The notes beneath the pieces were generated by a model that saw nothing but the letters and a program-made list of their open reading frames with translations, made no database searches and had not been told where the DNA came from. A stretch of 64,000 nt of DNA from Niveibacterium microcysteis (GTDB taxonomy: Bacteria; Pseudomonadota; Gammaproteobacteria; Burkholderiales; Rhodocyclaceae): positions 4,030,001 to 4,094,000 of the forward strand of contig NZ_CP071060.1 of assembly GCF_017161445.1 (NCBI RefSeq), given 5' to 3'. Shown in pieces: positions 61,357-64,000 of this stretch. The position numbers and the translations under genes are program-made. Each line of letters starts with the position of its first letter. Position 1 is the stretch's first letter.

Positions 61357-62157
61357 TCACACCTGCAAGGCAAGCTCGTAGTCGACCGTCAGCGGCGCAT
61401 GATCGCTGAAGCGTTGATCCTTGAAGACGCTCGCCTTGCGTGCCAGCGCGGCAATACCCGGCGTGGCGATCTGGTAGTCCAGGCGCCAACCGACGTTCTT
61501 GGCCCAGGCTTGCCCACGGTTCGACCACCATGTGTAGCAGGCGTCGGTCGTATCGGGGTGAAGGCGTCGGTACACATCCACCCAACCCTGCTCGTCGAAC
61601 AGGCGGCTCAGCCAGGCCCGCTCTTCCGGAAGGAAACCGGAGTTCTTCTGGTTCGACTTCCAGTTCTTCAAGTCCGCTTCGCGGTGCGCGATGTTCCAGT
61701 CACCGCAGACGATCACCTCGCGCCCGCTGGCACGCAGGGCGGCCATGTGCGGCAGGAAGACATCCATGAAACGGAACTTCGCCGCCTGACGCTCTTCGGA
61801 ACTCGAGCCAGACGGCAAATACAGCGAGATCACCGAGAGGGGGCCAATCGCCGTCTGCAGATCGATCTGAAGGTAGCGACCCTCCGCGTCGAACTCGGCT
61901 TGCCCCAGCCCTTCCACCCAGCCGGCGGGTTGCGCGCGCGAGAACACGCCCACGCCGCTATAGCCCTTTTTCTCGGCGCAATGCAGCCGCGCATGCCAGC
62001 CCGCGGGCGAGCGCAGGTTTTCAGCAAGATCGGCTTCCTGCGCCTTGATTTCCTGAAGACACACGAGGTCGGCGTGCTGTTCCGCGAGCCATTCGTAAAA
62101 TCCTTTGCTGGCAGCGGAACGGATGCCGTTGAGGTTGAGTGTGATGACGCGTAACAT
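61357..62157 (-). CDS. xth: Exodeoxyribonuclease III family AP endonuclease
   Basis: 266 residues: [35 protein letters not shown] (metal Glu), [36 protein letters not shown] (catalytic Asp/Asn), [33 protein letters not shown] (catalytic Asp-His). It repairs abasic sites and trims 3' ends. The start at 62157 is divergent from pyrE, leaving 76 bp between the starts. Confidence 0.92.
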   Translation of the reverse strand: MLRVITLNLNGIRSAASKGFYEWLAEQHADLVCLQEIKAQEADLAENLRSPAGWHARLHCAEKKGYSGVGVFSRAQPAGWVEGLGQAEFDAEGRYLQIDLQTAIGPLSVISLYLPSGSSSEERQAAKFRFMDVFLPHMAALRASGREVIVCGDWNIAHREADLKNWKSNQKNSGFLPEERAWLSRLFDEQGWVDVYRRLHPDTTDACYTWWSNRGQAWAKNVGWRLDYQIATPGIAALARKASVFKDQRFSDHAPLTVDYELALQV

Positions 62158-62233
62158 CGGCGGGGCCATTTGTCGGAATATTTTACGAACTGACAGGCGC
62201 GGCAAAAGCGCCAAAACTGAAATTAGGACCACT

Positions 62234-62881
62234 GTGGATTTTAGCCGCGATTTTCTTGCCCTCGCCGTCGCAAAAGGCGTTCTGCGTTTCGGTGAATTCA
62301 AGACCAAGGCAGGCCGTCTGTCGCCCTACTTCTTCAATTCTGCACTGTTTGACGACGGCGCATCGTTCGGACAGCTCTGCGGCTACTACGCCGATGCGGT
62401 CGCCAGCTCGGGCATCGCGTTCGATACGCTGTTCGGCCCCGCCTACAAGGGCATCCCGCTGGTGGCGGGCACCGCGATCCGGCTCGCCGAGCGTGGCCAC
62501 AACGTGCCGTTCTGCTTCAACCGCAAGGAAGCCAAGGATCATGGCGAAGGCGGCACGCTGGTCGGGGCACCGCTCAAGGGCCGCGTGCTGGTGCTCGACG
62601 ATGTGATTTCGGCCGGCACTTCGGTACGCGAATCGGTCGAGATCATTCGTGCCCAGGGCGCTGAGCTCGCCGGCGTGGTGATCGCGCTGGATCGCATGGA
62701 GCGCGGCACCGGCGCGCTCTCCGCGGTACAGGAAGTGCGCAGCCAGTTCGGCGTTCCGGTCGTCGCCGTCGCCACCCTGGTCGACCTGATTGGCTACCTG
62801 GGTAGCAACCCTCAGCTGACAACACATCTCGATGCCGTGCAGGCCTATCGTCGCCAATGGGGCATCGGCGATGCGGCCTGA
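62234..62881 (+). CDS. pyrE: Orotate phosphoribosyltransferase
   Basis: 215 residues from GTG 62234, with TTAGGACC upstream. [35 protein letters not shown], and the PRPP loop [20 protein letters not shown]. It turns orotate and PRPP into OMP in pyrimidine synthesis. The upstream frame to 62105 overlaps xth and is not used. Its stop overlaps the next gene's start region by 11 bases. Confidence 0.93.
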   Translation: MDFSRDFLALAVAKGVLRFGEFKTKAGRLSPYFFNSALFDDGASFGQLCGYYADAVASSGIAFDTLFGPAYKGIPLVAGTAIRLAERGHNVPFCFNRKEAKDHGEGGTLVGAPLKGRVLVLDDVISAGTSVRESVEIIRAQGAELAGVVIALDRMERGTGALSAVQEVRSQFGVPVVAVATLVDLIGYLGSNPQLTTHLDAVQAYRRQWGIGDAA

Positions 62882-63494
62882 TCGGCTGCTTCTGCTCCTC
62901 TCGCTATTCGCCGCGTCGGCGGTCAATGCCGCCGGCGAACGCGTGTTCTGCTGCGAGGACGGTGCTGGCCACAAGGTCTGCGGCGACCCATTGCCACAGG
63001 CTTGCTACAACCGTGCGTACAAGGAAATGTCGCGCAGCGGCGTGACCAAGCGCGATGTGGAAGCCCCGCTGACGCCCGAAGAGCGCGCCCGCAAGGCGCT
63101 CGAAGACAAAGCCCGGCGCGACGCGGAAGCGCGTGTCGCCGAGCGCCAGCGGCGCGACAAGGCACTGCTCGAAAGCTACAGCTCGGCAAGCGAAATCGAA
63201 GCGCGGCGGGACCTGACCATGCAGGGCGCCACGCAGGAAATCAACAACCTGCGTCGTCGCGAGCGTGAGCTCGTCGCCGAGCGCAAGTCACTCGACACCC
63301 GCATCGCCGCATTGAAGGGCAAGCCCGCCCCGGCGGGCTTGCGCGAAGACATCACGGCCACCGATTCCGAACTGGCCGCGCTGCGCAGCGTGATCGCACA
63401 GAAGACACGCGAGGCGGATCTGATCCGTCAGCGCTTCGACGACGACCGCGCCCGCTTCATCGAATTGACCAGCGGCAGCACGACGCCCCGCTGA
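62871..63494 (+). CDS. Periplasmic coiled-coil protein (function unknown)
   Basis: 207 residues. Signal peptide ([20 protein letters not shown]), a short Cys-rich part ([24 protein letters not shown]; see Cys at about 27, 28, 37 and 44), then two long charged helices (about 65-130 and 140-200) predicted as coiled coil. The N-terminal piece recalls DUF4124-like periplasmic domains. It overlaps the pyrE end by 11 bp, so it is probably co-transcribed. I assign no enzymic role. Confidence 0.75.
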   Translation: MRPDRLLLLLSLFAASAVNAAGERVFCCEDGAGHKVCGDPLPQACYNRAYKEMSRSGVTKRDVEAPLTPEERARKALEDKARRDAEARVAERQRRDKALLESYSSASEIEARRDLTMQGATQEINNLRRRERELVAERKSLDTRIAALKGKPAPAGLREDITATDSELAALRSVIAQKTREADLIRQRFDDDRARFIELTSGSTTPR

Positions 63495-63568
63495 CCCCTC
63501 GTCCGCGACCATGAGGGTCGCGACGATCACCGCTCAAGTTTGCCGTGCACCATGCCGTAAGCATCGAC

Positions 63569-64000
63569 ATGGCCATGCAGCCTTACGCCCTCCTCTTTGC
63601 CTGCTGCATCGCGTGCCCGGTGACGGCCCAGGCAGTCGAGGTGTCGTCCGAAACGGCAGGCGAACTGCGCTTGAACGGCTTCGCAACATTGGTTGCCACA
63701 CGGGCCGACAGCGGCGGTGCGGCCGACTACCGCAGCGCGAACTACCTGAGCGCAGGCTCGGACCGGACCCGCGAGTGGGACTTCCAGAACGATTCGATCC
63801 TCGGCCTGCAAGCCTTGTGGTCGCCGCCGGTATCCGGCGTCACCGTCGTCGCGCAGGGCGTACTCGCGAATGACACGCACGACGACTTCAAGCCGCGCAT
63901 GGACTGGCTCTTCGTCGGCTGGCAACCATCGGACGCGGTGAAGGTACGTGCCGGGCGAACCCCGTTCCCCGCGATGATGGATTCCGAGGTGCGCTGGCTC
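63569..64000 (+). CDS. N-terminal part of a porin-like outer-membrane protein
   Basis: The frame is open from the ATG at 63569 to the window end (144 codons). It has a signal peptide (MAMQPYALLFACCIACPVTA) and a following beta-strand-rich sequence (GELRLNGFATLVATRADSGG, FQNDSILGLQALW, PPVSGVTVVAQGVLAN, WLFVGWQPSDAVKVRAGRTP). This resembles alternating strands of phosphate-selective or general porins of Betaproteobacteria. ATG 63575 or GTG 63545 are alternative starts. The C-terminus is outside the window. Confidence 0.75.
   Translation, partial: MAMQPYALLFACCIACPVTAQAVEVSSETAGELRLNGFATLVATRADSGGAADYRSANYLSAGSDRTREWDFQNDSILGLQALWSPPVSGVTVVAQGVLANDTHDDFKPRMDWLFVGWQPSDAVKVRAGRTPFPAMMDSEVRWL

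Overview
The window is a GC-rich (by eye about 65%), gene-dense chromosomal stretch of a denitrifying betaproteobacterium, most plausibly order Rhodocyclales. The indicators are a heme-d1 protein tail at the left edge, a complete NO reductase gene set split into two blocks, a Dnr-type regulator, PEP-CTERM surface proteins, an anaerobic ribonucleotide reductase, and general gene content. The genus is an inference. I see no tRNA, rRNA, CRISPR array, insertion sequence or prophage.

Layout. 1-142: C-terminus of a NirS/NirN-like protein. 236-5065 (-): a very large MASE1-CHASE-PAS-GGDEF-EAL-CZB c-di-GMP protein. 5311-7502: mscS and an AmpG-like permease, converging on a perfect palindromic terminator. 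7621-10809: anaerobic class III ribonucleotide reductase, preceded by an FNR-type box and two NrdR boxes. Its glycyl-radical segment is a separate 63-codon gene between nrdD and nrdG. 10982-16864: a PEP-CTERM protein, a carbonic anhydrase fused to an adhesin-E-like domain, a DMT exporter, dnr, an HD-GYP protein and an orphan solute-binding lipoprotein.

17037-21991 is the first NO block. A 12-TM protein, a DUF2249 protein and a hemerythrin run leftward, and norC-norB-norE-norF run rightward; the two units are separated by two FNR/Dnr boxes. 21998-28301 holds a flavin-type PPOX protein, an esterase, an operon of an M48 protease with three AIM24 paralogues, and a second PEP-CTERM protein. The second NO block, 28391-32627, is norQ, a small membrane gene, a CcoG/NosR-like ferredoxin and norD.

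32670-36785: an S9 peptidase and a MalM-like lipoprotein. 36798-40512: a GST, then a DGPF/YciI-VOC-YciI-sigma factor module of ECF42 type with two nearly identical promoter-like sites. 40626-44320: two tandem alkaline phosphatases and a secreted protein with a histidine-rich stretch. 44357-47903: a chemoreceptor, SMUG1 glycosylase and a thioesterase. 47921-51605: a QseBC-like two-component system divergent from an SHP-DHC-cytochrome b operon, with a PmrA/QseB-type direct repeat between them. 51711-54793: a DUF1800/DUF1501 export pair.

54821-62881 is rich in nucleotide metabolism: hpt, apt, an NCS2 purine permease, xth and pyrE, with a TPR-GGDEF protein and a yqjDEK-like membrane operon interspersed. 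The window ends in a coiled-coil periplasmic protein and the start of an outer-membrane porin-like gene.

The clearest functional theme is adaptation to low oxygen and nitrogen oxides: heme-d1 protein, Dnr, nrdDG, norCBEF/QD, hemerythrin and SHP. The most distinctive signals are the split glycyl-radical enzyme, the repeated ECF42-like promoters, and the AIM24 trio whose last member carries an extra N-terminal domain and an Ala-Pro repeat.
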